Source of the DNA: Bryobacter sp.
GTDB lineage: Bacteria > Acidobacteriota > Terriglobia > Bryobacterales > Bryobacteraceae
Assembly (NCBI GenBank): GCA_025356215.1
Contig: JANXUM010000081.1
Coordinates: 1-33,968, forward strand
DNA length: 33,968 nucleotides
Direction: 5' to 3'
Both the position numbers and the translations under genes were made by a program. Below the pieces are notes generated by a model. It had not been told where the DNA came from and made no database searches. It saw only the letters and a program-made list of their open reading frames with translations. Below, in pieces: positions 10,122 through 18,978 of the stretch (positions are counted from its first letter, which is position 1; each line of letters begins with the position of its first letter).

Positions 10122-11261
10122 TTAGACCTTCTTGAGGATTGTAACCACGCTGGTGGCTCCGCTGCCGCCCAGATTCTGGGCGAGGGCGTGGTTGGCGCGG
10201 GAGACCTGCCGCGCACCGGCCGACCCGCGCATCTGGATCACGAGATCGCAGAGCTGCGCGACGCCGGTTGCGCCGATGGGATGACCTTTAGCCTTCAGGC
10301 CGCCGGAGGTGTTGACGGGTAGCGCTCCGCCGATCGCGGTGGCTCCACTGGCGACCCATGGCCCGCTCTCGCCAGGCTCGATGAAGCCGAGGTCCTCCAT
10401 CGCGATGAGTTCGGCGATGGTGAAACAGTCGTGGACCTCGGCGAGGTCGATGTCCTTTGGGCCCATGCCAGCTTGAGCATAGGCGCGGGCCGCGGCGGCG
10501 CGAGTGGCCGAGAAGGTGGTGATGTCAGTCTTATCAGCCAGCGCGACGGGGCCTGAAGCTTGGGCAGCGGCTGCCACCGCGATGGGCGAGGGGGCCGCCG
10601 TGATCAGAATAGCGGCCGCGCCGTCGCTGACCAATGAACAGTCGTAAATGGTAAGAGGATCGGCGACGGGCTTGCCGCCGAGGGCCTGCTCGAGGCTGAT
10701 TACTTTTTTCATGTGTGCCTGCGGATTGAGGCTTGCGTTGTAGTGATTCTTGACGGCCACGGCCGCCAATTGCTCTCGCGTCGTACCGTATTGGTGCATG
10801 TGACGCCGGGCGACCATTGCGAAGATTCCCGGGAAAGTGGCGCCGACGCTGGATTCAGTCAGGGCGTCGCCTGCGCCGGCCAGAATGTCGGTCACCTTGG
10901 CGGTGTTTTGCGAGGTCATCTTTTCTACGCCGCAGACGAGCACAGTCTCGTAGAGCCCGCTGGCAACGGCTTGCCACGCGTGGAAGAAGGCGCTGCCGCC
11001 GGAGGCGCAGGCGGCCTCAAAGCGGGTGGCGGGGACGCCGGCGATGCCCGCCGCGCCCGCCACGTAGGGTGCCAAGTGGTTCTGATTGGTGAACGAAGGG
11101 CCGTCGAAATTTCCGAGGTAGAAAGCCTCAACATCGGCCGGAGTCCGTCCGGCGTCGGCCAGACAAGCCGCGATGGATTCGACCGCCATATCCCTGAGCC
11201 CCCGGTCTGGAAATGCGCCGAACGCCGTCTTTCCGATTCCGCCGACGTAGACGCTTCTCAT
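10122..11261 (-). CDS. Thiolase family protein (acetyl-CoA acetyltransferase / SCP-x-like)
   Basis: EAACASGGSAFFHAWQAVASG (active-site Cys region), VHDCFTIAELIAMEDLGF, NTSGGLKAKGHPIGATGVAQ. Start at MRSVYVGGIGKTAFGAF (ATG 11261). Confidence 0.92.
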   Translation of the reverse strand: MRSVYVGGIGKTAFGAFPDRGLRDMAVESIAACLADAGRTPADVEAFYLGNFDGPSFTNQNHLAPYVAGAAGIAGVPATRFEAACASGGSAFFHAWQAVASGLYETVLVCGVEKMTSQNTAKVTDILAGAGDALTESSVGATFPGIFAMVARRHMHQYGTTREQLAAVAVKNHYNASLNPQAHMKKVISLEQALGGKPVADPLTIYDCSLVSDGAAAILITAAPSPIAVAAAAQASGPVALADKTDITTFSATRAAAARAYAQAGMGPKDIDLAEVHDCFTIAELIAMEDLGFIEPGESGPWVASGATAIGGALPVNTSGGLKAKGHPIGATGVAQLCDLVIQMRGSAGARQVSRANHALAQNLGGSGATSVVTILKKV

Positions 11262-11329
11262 ATAATTCAATCGTAGACCCGTTTGAGGTTTTGCACGATT
11301 TTGACCCCCGCATCGTCTGTCTCTTGTAG

Positions 11330-11923
11330 ATGAAGCTTGCGGCAACGGAATTTACAGAACGGCAACTCATGTCGGCACCTTCCGCTCCCAATTCGACTCC
11401 GACTCCGTCCGAACGGGAAATACAGGACCGCTTTGTCCGCGACAATCTTCGCCGTGTCTTCTCTATTATTTATCGAATCGTTGGCAATGTAGCCGACGCG
11501 CAGGACCTGACACAGGAAACGTTCATCAAGGCGCTGCAGCGCAAAGATCAATTGAAAGACGCGCAGAAGAGTGCTCAGTGGCTGGGACGGGTTGCCAGCA
11601 ATACCGCTATCGATTTCCTACGCCGCAAGGGCCGGGTAAACTTTACGGAAATCGATTCACTAGCTGAGCCGTTGCCCGATCCGGTGAACCGCCGGGCCGA
11701 TGTTGAGATGTTGCGCAGCGAAGAAGCCGGGCGTCTGGACCGATGCCTTGGCACGCTGAGCGTGCGCGAGCGCACCGCCTTGGTGTTGCGCGACGTTGAG
11801 GACATGCCAGCCCATGAAGTGGCCAAGGTGCTGGGTTGTTCGCCGGCAACGGTCCGCTCGCATATCGCCAATGCCCGCACGAAATTTCGCGCCGCATTTG
11901 CGATGGGAAAGGAGGCGTTGTGA
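11330..11923 (+). CDS. RNA polymerase sigma factor, ECF sigma-70 family
   Basis: FSIIYRIVGNVADAQDLTQETFIKAL (region 2) and LSVRERTALVLRDVEDMPAHEVAKVLGCSPATVRSHIANARTKFR (region 4). The start could instead be ATG 11369. Confidence 0.92.
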   Translation: MKLAATEFTERQLMSAPSAPNSTPTPSEREIQDRFVRDNLRRVFSIIYRIVGNVADAQDLTQETFIKALQRKDQLKDAQKSAQWLGRVASNTAIDFLRRKGRVNFTEIDSLAEPLPDPVNRRADVEMLRSEEAGRLDRCLGTLSVRERTALVLRDVEDMPAHEVAKVLGCSPATVRSHIANARTKFRAAFAMGKEAL

Positions 11924-12546
11924 AGCAATTCAGGTTGAACGAGCATCTGAGCGCGCGGGAAGCCGCTCTTGCCTCCAGCGGGGATTTACCCGTCGTAGGT
12001 CGATTGCTCACCCGCGCCCATTGCATTTTGTGTGTGGAATGCGCCGCCAACGTGGCGGCCTACAAAGAGGACCATGCGCGAGTTCGTGCAATCGTTCCCG
12101 ACTTTGAGCTTCCGCGCGCAATGAATTGGAATGCGCTGGAACGCGAGATGTTTGCGAATATCCGTTTGGGCGCGGACATCAACGAGATTGGCGAGAGTTA
12201 CGAGTCTGTCCAAGCCAGCCCGCACCTGAGTTGGCGCGCTGCCATCGCCATCGGTGCCATGGTTGCGACGGTGATGACGGGGTGGTTCCTGGCTGGGCCA
12301 CGCGGCAATTCGTACATGCAGATGAATCAGCCACCGGCGCCGATCGCGCAAGTGCGGAGTGGCTCAATGCTCCTTAAGGGAGACCAGGGCGGCGTCGGCG
12401 TGGAAAGTCGCGGATCGGGATTCATCCTGCGCGGACCGGCATCGCAGCCATCCCGTGTTGAGGTGAGCTTGGAAGGCAGCGTTCGCCGGTCGTCCGTGGA
12501 CAACGAATCGGGACAAATCACAGTGAGCCAGATCTATGTGGATTAG
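11920..12546 (+). CDS. Putative membrane anti-sigma factor with a zinc-binding-like motif
   Basis: GTG start overlaps the sigma stop (GTGA). Contains HCILCVEC, which fits H-x3-C-x2-C of ZAS-type anti-sigma factors, and one TM segment (AAIAIGAMVATVMTGWFLAG). Confidence 0.75.
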   Translation: MKQFRLNEHLSAREAALASSGDLPVVGRLLTRAHCILCVECAANVAAYKEDHARVRAIVPDFELPRAMNWNALEREMFANIRLGADINEIGESYESVQASPHLSWRAAIAIGAMVATVMTGWFLAGPRGNSYMQMNQPPAPIAQVRSGSMLLKGDQGGVGVESRGSGFILRGPASQPSRVEVSLEGSVRRSSVDNESGQITVSQIYVD

Positions 12547-13633
12547 GGGGTTATTGACGGCTTCGCTGGGCATGGCCGCGCTAAGCGCGCAGGACAGCCT
12601 GCGGGTGAACTTTCCGCCCGATGCGCCGGTGGCTGTGATCAGTTCCAACTGGGGCGAATCCCGGGCGGCGGCACGTGGCGGCGCGCTTGTGGTTGATCTG
12701 CGAACCACGTTGAAACTCAAGAACAGCTCTCGACTCCGGTTGCGCGGGATCAGCCTGCAGGTAGCGTCGCAAGAAGTGGCCGCCGGGGGCAGAGCCAGTG
12801 TGTCCGTTCCCAGTCTCGATGTTTACCCGGGTCAAGAGTTTCCGGTTAAGATCGACCTGCGCCTGCTGCAGCCGAATGCCGCTGCGGGTGCCGCCGTTGT
12901 GCAGGTGCAATTGGACGGCGTGCTGTTTGAAGACCTTTCGTTCTTTGGCCCCAACCGCCTGGGCAGTCGGCGCCAGTTGATCGCCTGGGAGCTGGAAGCC
13001 CGGCGCGACCGCCAACACCTGAAGCAGATTCTCGCCAAAGGGGGCGAAGACGGATTGCGACGATCCGTCCTGGAAATTCTGGCGCAGGACCAAGCCCGTC
13101 CCAAGCTGGATGTCCGCTTAGCGCGCGCCCCGGCTAGTTTCCCGAACGAGCACCAGATTGAAGTTGCCTTCCTGCGCCAAGCCGATCTGCCGGTGCAAGC
13201 GATGGGGGGCGTAGTGATGGCAAGCGGAAATGAACTCCGCATCCCGAAGCTCTACTTTGAGAATCGCGATAAGCGCGAAGTGCGTTCGATCGAATTGGGT
13301 TTGCTTGTTCGCGACGCCGAGGGGCGTGAGTTCTCAGCCGGGTCGCTGCCGGCGCCGCTGTCGATGAAATCCAACGCGGCGGGCAGCGTTCAGCCCACGG
13401 CCAGCCTGCAGCTAAACCGCGCCCAAGGCCTTCCGCTCAGGGTGGAAAGTGTCAGCGGCTTTGTGCAGCAGGTGGAATTCACTAACGGCGATGTTTGGGT
13501 GCCGCCGAATTCTTTCCGTGACGAAGCGCGCTTGCTGAAGCTGGTGCCCGGCAGCGTTGAGGAGCAGCGGCTGAGTGATATTTACCGTCGGCGCGGGATG
13601 GCCGCGCTGCTTGAAGAGCTCCACAAACCATGA
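12536..13633 (+). CDS. Hypothetical exported protein
   Basis: 365-aa ORF; N-terminus MWIRGLLTASLGMAALSAQ is signal-peptide-like; overlaps the end of the anti-sigma gene by 11 nt. No family recognised. Confidence 0.75.
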   Translation: MWIRGLLTASLGMAALSAQDSLRVNFPPDAPVAVISSNWGESRAAARGGALVVDLRTTLKLKNSSRLRLRGISLQVASQEVAAGGRASVSVPSLDVYPGQEFPVKIDLRLLQPNAAAGAAVVQVQLDGVLFEDLSFFGPNRLGSRRQLIAWELEARRDRQHLKQILAKGGEDGLRRSVLEILAQDQARPKLDVRLARAPASFPNEHQIEVAFLRQADLPVQAMGGVVMASGNELRIPKLYFENRDKREVRSIELGLLVRDAEGREFSAGSLPAPLSMKSNAAGSVQPTASLQLNRAQGLPLRVESVSGFVQQVEFTNGDVWVPPNSFRDEARLLKLVPGSVEEQRLSDIYRRRGMAALLEELHKP

Positions 13634-13857
13634 CGCTTGCCGATGCGCTGGGGCATGCCCCGGAAGAGCTTTCACCCAAGTTACGGTCGCTGGTTGACGG
13701 GTATTGGGTGGGTCTGGAGTTGTACGATATTCATCGGCTGCCACTGCGAAAAATCGCGGCCATCGGGGAATCGGCCGCCGCAGTTTTTAGCTCACTCGGC
13801 GCCAAAGGGCTGGACCCCACGCACTTTGAAGCCGTTCAGATGCACGGCCAGTTCTGA
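13630..13857 (+). CDS. Small hypothetical protein (75 aa)
   Basis: ATGA overlap with the upstream CDS; codon usage consistent with neighbours. No family recognised. Confidence 0.6.
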   Translation: MTLADALGHAPEELSPKLRSLVDGYWVGLELYDIHRLPLRKIAAIGESAAAVFSSLGAKGLDPTHFEAVQMHGQF

Positions 13858-13876
13858 AGTCGCGGATAATGGATGT

Positions 13877-14680
13877 TTGGACCTTGAAAAAACGCTTCTC
13901 CGCAAAGTAGGAGAAGCCGTAACAAAATTCCGGATGATCCGCGAAGGCGACCGGGTGGCCGTCGGTGTGTCGGGGGGCAAAGACTCGGTTACGCTGCTTG
14001 AGGCCTTGCTTGCATTGCAGCGGCGCGCACCGATCCAGTTCTCGGTATGCGCTTTCACGATTGAGCAGGGCAAGTTTCTGGCGCCGATCCTTCCTTATGG
14101 CGAGTGGCTGAGAGCCCGCGGCATCGAGTGGCATCACTTTGAAGACCCGCCGAGTTTGCGCCTCTTGGATGAGCAGCCGGATCACGGCTGCGACCTGTGT
14201 TCGCGCTTTCGTCGTCGCGCCGTGTATGAGGTGTGCAAAGGTCTGGACGTGAATGTAATTGCGCTTGGCCACACGGCGGACGACTTTTGCGAATCGTTTC
14301 TGCGAAACGCGATGTTTACCGGCGCTCTCAGCTCTTTGCCACCAATCACGTACTCGAAGAATAAAGATTTCCGGTTGATTCGGCCCTTGGTTTATGTGCA
14401 GGAATCGTTAACGACGGAGTACGCTCGCGGCTTGGGCTGCCCGGTGATCCCTTGCGGGTGTTCTCAGAAGACGGGGACCGTGCGCCGCAGCGTGCGGGAC
14501 TTCTTTACCGAGATGGAGCAGGAGCACCCACGGCTGAAGGAGTCGATGCTCAGCGCGATGGGCAACATTAAGACGCAGCGATTGCTGGACAGCCGCTATC
14601 TTGACCCGGACGTGGACGATGAGACTGAGCCGGTTGGCACGAATGCCGCCACGCCGTTTCATATTTTCCAAGAATCGTAA
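13877..14680 (+). CDS. ttcA: tRNA 2-thiocytidine biosynthesis protein TtcA-like ATPase
   Basis: VGVSGGKDSVTLLEAL PP-loop, GCDLCSRFRRRAVYEVCK (CxxC), GHTADDFCESFLRN, and a third cysteine region PVIPCGCSQ. Probable TTG start at 13877; the upstream part of the 13637 ORF overlaps the 75-aa gene in another frame. Confidence 0.85.
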   Translation: MDLEKTLLRKVGEAVTKFRMIREGDRVAVGVSGGKDSVTLLEALLALQRRAPIQFSVCAFTIEQGKFLAPILPYGEWLRARGIEWHHFEDPPSLRLLDEQPDHGCDLCSRFRRRAVYEVCKGLDVNVIALGHTADDFCESFLRNAMFTGALSSLPPITYSKNKDFRLIRPLVYVQESLTTEYARGLGCPVIPCGCSQKTGTVRRSVRDFFTEMEQEHPRLKESMLSAMGNIKTQRLLDSRYLDPDVDDETEPVGTNAATPFHIFQES

Positions 14681-14685
14681 TCGTA

Positions 14686-14702
14686 CTGTCATTTAATGAC
14701 AG
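14686..14702. promoter_or_regulatory. Perfect 17-bp palindrome CTGTCATT-T-AATGACAG, candidate operator for DUF47-pit
   Basis: Direct reading: 8-bp arms, 1-nt centre, in the ttcA/DUF47 gap, ending 29 bp before the DUF47 start. No T-tract. Confidence 0.55.
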
Positions 14703-14731
14703 CGTTGTAATGAGAGACTAGGAGTCGCCTT

Positions 14732-15343
14732 ATGCGCCTCCTACCACGCGAAGAAAAGTTCTTCGATCAGTTTGAAGCTCAAGCGGCTTTGATCCTCAAG
14801 GCTTCCTCAGTGTTGGCGGAAGCTTGTCACAAGGGGCCTGAGCGGTTGGCCGCCGCAGCCGTGCGGGTAGACGAAATTGAGCGCGAAGGCGATGTGATCG
14901 TCCGCGAAATTTTCACCCGCCTCAACCAGACATTCATCACTCCGCTTGACCCTGAAGACATTCATCAGTTGGCGTCGTGCCTGGACGATTGCATCGACAT
15001 CATTGAGGACGTCGCGCACTGCCTGGACGCCTACGAAATCGCGCCGATTCCGGAGCCGATTCCGGCGTTCTGCGACTTGCTCGAAAGCTGCGCCAAGTCC
15101 CTGGCGCTGGCCTTTGCCGCTTTGAGCAATGACAAGCCAGTGCTGCAATTTTGCCATCAGGTGGATGTGCTGGAGGATCAGGCCGACACGGTTCACCGCA
15201 AGGCGGTAGCGGAGCTGTTCAAGACCGGCGACGCGATCCGTGTCATGAAGCTTAAAGAGATCCTCGACCTGCTTGAAGCCGCCACCGACGCCTGTGCCGA
15301 CGTGTGCGATGTTTTACAAACCGTCATGATCAAGAACGGTTAG
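14732..15343 (+). CDS. DUF47 family (PhoU-like) Pit accessory protein
   Basis: LLPREEKFFDQFEAQA...LDPEDIHQLASCLDDCIDIIEDVA...ILDLLEAATDACADVCDVLQTVMIKNG; AGGAG RBS upstream; immediately precedes the Pit transporter. Confidence 0.92.
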   Translation: MRLLPREEKFFDQFEAQAALILKASSVLAEACHKGPERLAAAAVRVDEIEREGDVIVREIFTRLNQTFITPLDPEDIHQLASCLDDCIDIIEDVAHCLDAYEIAPIPEPIPAFCDLLESCAKSLALAFAALSNDKPVLQFCHQVDVLEDQADTVHRKAVAELFKTGDAIRVMKLKEILDLLEAATDACADVCDVLQTVMIKNG

Positions 15344-15352
15344 CCTCGCGCC

Positions 15353-16393
15353 ATGAGTGAGACTCTGATCCTCGTCGTTATCATCGTCGCCGTGGCGCTG
15401 GTCTTCGATTACATCAATGGGTTCCACGACGCCGCCAATTCAGTGGCAACAATCGTCGCGACACGCGTGCTGACTCCATTCCAAGCCGTGCTTTGGGCGG
15501 CATTCTTCAACTTCATCGCCGCCGTGCCGCTGTTGATTTCCGGCAATGCGAGCGTGGCTAAAACGGTTGGCTCGGGGATGGTGGAGCTGAAGTACGTTAC
15601 GCCGCTGGTGATCCTGGCCGGGTTACTGGGGGCGATCGCCTGGGACTTGATCACTTGGTGGCTGGGCTTGCCGACCAGTTCTTCGCATGCGCTCATTGGC
15701 GGCTATGCGGGCGCGGCGATGGTGCGGGTGATGATTGAAGAGGGAGTGACGAACGGGTTTAAGGCGATTGTTTTTGCCGGCTGGGCCAAGACGCTGATCT
15801 TCATCGTCGTGGCTCCGATCCTGGGGATGGCGCTGGCGTATCTGCTGATGATCATCGTTTACTGGAGCTTTCGCAAGTCCACACCGTATTCGATGGATCT
15901 GTGGTTCCGGCGGCTGCAACTGCTGTCGGCGGCTTTGTTCAGCTACGCACACGGCGCCAATGACGCGCAGAAGACGATGGGCATCATAGCCGGTGTGCTG
16001 GTGGCGGCGGGCTACCTGGATCGATTCCGAATTGACAGTTGGGTTGTGCTGGCGGCGCATACGGCGATCGCGTTGGGGACGATGACGGGGGGCTGGCGGA
16101 TTATCCGGACGATGGGATCGAGATTGACGCGTTTGAAGCCGCGCGGCGGCTTTTGCGCGGAGACGGCCGGGGCGATGGCGATTCTGTTTCCAACTTACCT
16201 TGGCATTCCAGTTTCGACGACTCATGTAATCACCGGCGCCATTGCGGGTGTGGGTGCGATACGCAGGCCGAAGTCCGTGCGTTGGGCGCTGGCCACCAAT
16301 ATCGTTTGGGCCTGGGTATTGACGTTGCCCGCGTCAGCCTGCGTCGCGGGGCTGTTCATGGCCCTGATTCATGTCGTCGCCGGACATTCTTAA
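15353..16393 (+). CDS. pit: Inorganic phosphate transporter, PiT family
   Basis: DYINGFHDAANSVATIVATRVLTPFQA and SYAHGANDAQKTMGIIAGVL signature repeats; PTSSSHALIGGYAG and PVSTTHVITGAIAGVG. Confidence 0.95.
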   Translation: MSETLILVVIIVAVALVFDYINGFHDAANSVATIVATRVLTPFQAVLWAAFFNFIAAVPLLISGNASVAKTVGSGMVELKYVTPLVILAGLLGAIAWDLITWWLGLPTSSSHALIGGYAGAAMVRVMIEEGVTNGFKAIVFAGWAKTLIFIVVAPILGMALAYLLMIIVYWSFRKSTPYSMDLWFRRLQLLSAALFSYAHGANDAQKTMGIIAGVLVAAGYLDRFRIDSWVVLAAHTAIALGTMTGGWRIIRTMGSRLTRLKPRGGFCAETAGAMAILFPTYLGIPVSTTHVITGAIAGVGAIRRPKSVRWALATNIVWAWVLTLPASACVAGLFMALIHVVAGHS

Positions 16394-16559
16394 ATTGCTT
16401 TGTTAGAAATCGCGCGCGGCAGCGATTGCCGTCGTTGTGGGAGCACCGCAGACCATTAGCACGGATCGCCTTTACACCGACGCTGCGGGATTTGTTGCAG
16501 GACATGCATGTCCAGTTGTGGCGCAGCTTTCAGCGCTTTGACGGGCGCTTGGGGCCGGG

Positions 16560-16811
16560 GTGAGCCGCGACCTTGAGCAACTGGCGGCGCTGATCCAACA
16601 GCATAGGTCATCGGACCGACAGGTGATCGGTTGCTATCTGGCGGACCTGGGCGCGGCGGCGCGTGTTGTTTGCGCGATCACTGACGTGGTCGATCGCGCA
16701 AACAACGTTCTACCCATTGTGTTGCTGGCGCTGATCTGGACCTTGGCTGTGCTGGTTATGCGAAGCCGGCGGCTGAGTGAGATGCGCAGCGAATCGCAGA
16801 GCCTGGGCTAG
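16560..16811 (+). CDS. Small putative membrane protein (83 aa)
   Basis: GTG start, one hydrophobic segment NNVLPIVLLALIWTLAVLVM; tail-to-tail 4-nt overlap with the VOC gene. No family recognised. Confidence 0.5.
   Translation: MSRDLEQLAALIQQHRSSDRQVIGCYLADLGAAARVVCAITDVVDRANNVLPIVLLALIWTLAVLVMRSRRLSEMRSESQSLG
16665..16706. repeat. Perfect 15-bp inverted repeat with 12-nt spacer
   Basis: GTTGTTTGCGCGATC (16665-16679) and GATCGCGCAAACAAC (16692-16706), spacer ACTGACGTGGTC. Read directly; lies inside the 83-aa ORF. Confidence 0.85.
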
Positions 16812-17230
16812 GCCCAGGGATCGTAAGTTCCAACGTTCCAGATGTGACCTTCGGGATCGCGGCAAGTAAAGGCGCGACCGCCGTAGTCCTTGTCTTCGAT
16901 GTCGAGCAGCATCTCGGCCCCGGCCGCCTTGGCCATTCCGTACACCGCGTCGCAATCGGAAACGATCAGGCAGGGCGATTGGGTCTCCGCGCCGATGTCG
17001 CTCGGTTGCCGGATCATTGCGCTATACGGGGTGCCTTCAACGACCGGACCGATCATCACCATCCCGTTGCCGAAACTGAGTTGGGCGTGCATCACCGTCC
17101 CGTCCGGGTTGGCGAATACGGCATGCTCTTTGAAGCCGAAAGCGCGGCATAGCCACTTTACCGCCGCCGCCGGGTCTTTGTAGTTCAGAGCCGGGATCAC
17201 CGTCGATTTGCAATCTTTGGCAAAGTTCAT
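16808..17230 (-). CDS. VOC (glyoxalase/bleomycin-resistance-like) family protein
   Basis: VIPALNYKDPAAAVKWLCRAFGFKEHAVF...HAQLSFGNGMVMIGP...YGGRAFTCRDPEGHIWNVGTYDPW. Confidence 0.9.
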   Translation of the reverse strand: MNFAKDCKSTVIPALNYKDPAAAVKWLCRAFGFKEHAVFANPDGTVMHAQLSFGNGMVMIGPVVEGTPYSAMIRQPSDIGAETQSPCLIVSDCDAVYGMAKAAGAEMLLDIEDKDYGGRAFTCRDPEGHIWNVGTYDPWA

Positions 17231-17239
17231 TTGAGGGTT

Positions 17240-18910
17240 CTAGAAGATCTTTGAGGTGATCGCGCCTTCGCTGGCCGGGCCGACGGTCTTGATGTACTTG
17301 GCGAATACGCCGGACTTGTACTTGGGTTCGGGGGCGGTCCACTTGGCCTTTCGCGCGGCCAGGATTGCCGGGTCGACTTCGAGATCGATGATGCGATTGG
17401 CGATGTCGATGTTGATGATGTCGCCGTTCTCGACGAAAGCGATCGGGCCGCCGTCCACCGCCTCTGGCGTGACGTGGCCGACCATGAAGCCGCGGGTGGC
17501 TCCGCTGAAGCGGCCGTCGGTGAGAAGGGCGGTGCTGTCGCCCAGGCCCGCGCCCATAACGGCACCGGTGACGCCGAGCATCTCGCGCATGCCGGGGCCG
17601 CCTTTGGGCCCTTCGTAACGAATCACGAGGATATCGCCAGCAACGATCTGACCGGTGGTGACGGCTTTCATCGCGTCTTCTTCACGCTCGAAGACCTTGG
17701 CCGGGCCACGTTGGCCTTTGCGCTCGATGCCGGTGACCTTGATGACGCAGCCGTCGGGGGAAAGGGAGCCGCGCAGGATCACCAGGCCGCCCGACTTCTT
17801 GATCGGGTTGGTGGTGGGTTGGATGACTTCTTGACCTGGCGTTGGCACGGCCTTCATCGCTTCTTCGCCAAATGTTTTGCCGGTAACCGTCATTGCAGAG
17901 CCGTCGACGAAGCCGCCTTCCAGGAGGAACTTGGCGACGACAGGGATGCCGCCGGCGGTGTGGACGTCAGCGGCAGTGAAGCGACCGGCGGGCTTGAGAT
18001 TGCTGAGGAGCGGGGTCTTCTCGCTGATGCGCTGGAAGTCGTCGATGTGGAGCGGGACGTCGGCCTCCTGAGCCATGGCGAGCAAGTGGAGTACGGCGTT
18101 GGTGGAGCCGCCGGTGGCGGCGACGCTGGCGATGGCGTTCTCGAAGGCGGCGCGGGTGCAGATGTCGCGTGGTTTCAGGTCGGCGCGGACAGCGTCGACG
18201 ATGATGCCGCCGCAGCGACGAGCGACTTCGTCTTTTTCGGGGTCCACTTGCGGGGTGCTGCCCGTGTACATGGGCGCGAGGCCGATCAGTTCCATCACGG
18301 TCGCCATCGTATTTGCTGTGAACTGACCACCACAGGCACCGGCACCGGGGCAGGCCTTGTTCTCGATGTCGAGGAGTTCGGCGTCGCTGATCTTGCCAGC
18401 GGCGTTGGCCCCGACGGCTTCAAAGACATCCTGCAGTGTGATGTCGATACCGTTGCGCTTGCCGGGCATGATGGTGCCGCCGTAGAGGATGACGCCGGGG
18501 ACGTTGAGCCGCAGCAGGGCCATGGCCGCGCCGGGGATGGTTTTGTCGCAGGCGACGAGAGCGATGATGCCGTCGAACATGTAGCCGCGCGCACAGAGTT
18601 CGATCGAATCGGCGATGAGGTCGCGGCTGACGAGGCTGGCCTTCATCCCTTCGGTGCCCATGGTGACGCCGTCGCTGATGGCGATCGTGTTGAATTCCAT
18701 GGGGGTGCCGCCGGCGGCGCGGATGCCTTCCTTGACTTTGACGGCCAGGTCGCGCAGGTTGTAATTGCAAGGCATCGTCTCGATCCAGGTGTTGGCGATT
18801 CCGATGATCGGCTTGCGCAGGTCTTCGTCGGTGAAGCCGATGGCCTTCAACATCGAGCGCGCCGGCGCGCGGTCCCGGCCCTGAGTGATCGTGTAGCTCT
18901 TGAGATTCAT
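17240..18910 (-). CDS. ilvD: Dihydroxy-acid dehydratase
   Basis: [77 protein letters not shown]. Confidence 0.97.
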   Translation of the reverse strand: MNLKSYTITQGRDRAPARSMLKAIGFTDEDLRKPIIGIANTWIETMPCNYNLRDLAVKVKEGIRAAGGTPMEFNTIAISDGVTMGTEGMKASLVSRDLIADSIELCARGYMFDGIIALVACDKTIPGAAMALLRLNVPGVILYGGTIMPGKRNGIDITLQDVFEAVGANAAGKISDAELLDIENKACPGAGACGGQFTANTMATVMELIGLAPMYTGSTPQVDPEKDEVARRCGGIIVDAVRADLKPRDICTRAAFENAIASVAATGGSTNAVLHLLAMAQEADVPLHIDDFQRISEKTPLLSNLKPAGRFTAADVHTAGGIPVVAKFLLEGGFVDGSAMTVTGKTFGEEAMKAVPTPGQEVIQPTTNPIKKSGGLVILRGSLSPDGCVIKVTGIERKGQRGPAKVFEREEDAMKAVTTGQIVAGDILVIRYEGPKGGPGMREMLGVTGAVMGAGLGDSTALLTDGRFSGATRGFMVGHVTPEAVDGGPIAFVENGDIINIDIANRIIDLEVDPAILAARKAKWTAPEPKYKSGVFAKYIKTVGPASEGAITSKIF

Positions 18911-18978
18911 AAACTCCTCATTCTATCAATCGCAAGGGCCTCTGCCGCATGCGAGAATTGAGGTTTCCCTAACGAAAT

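Noticed and set aside
13637-13876. 80-residue N-terminal extension of the TtcA-like ORF
   Set aside because: Overlaps the 75-aa gene in another frame and does not look like protein; TTG 13877 gives a normal TtcA-length product.
14686-14702. Canonical E. coli-type Pho box
   Set aside because: Pho boxes are direct CTGTCAT repeats 11 bp apart; here the halves are inverted, so the PhoB assignment is not supported by sequence alone.
16665-16706. Intrinsic terminator for the pit transcript
   Set aside because: The stem is strong, but it is followed by GTTCTACCCATTG with no T-tract on + and it sits inside an ORF; reported as an unexplained repeat instead.
17474-18961. 495-aa ORF on + strand opposite ilvD
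   Set aside because: It is the mirror of a clearly functional ilvD gene; composition (G/A/V/D-rich, low complexity) fits a shadow ORF caused by high-GC codon bias.
18911-18978. Imperfect inverted repeat CCTCATTCT...AGAATTGAGG between ilvD and the PIG-L gene
   Set aside because: Needs a one-base bulge and a wide spacer; too weak to call as a regulatory element.
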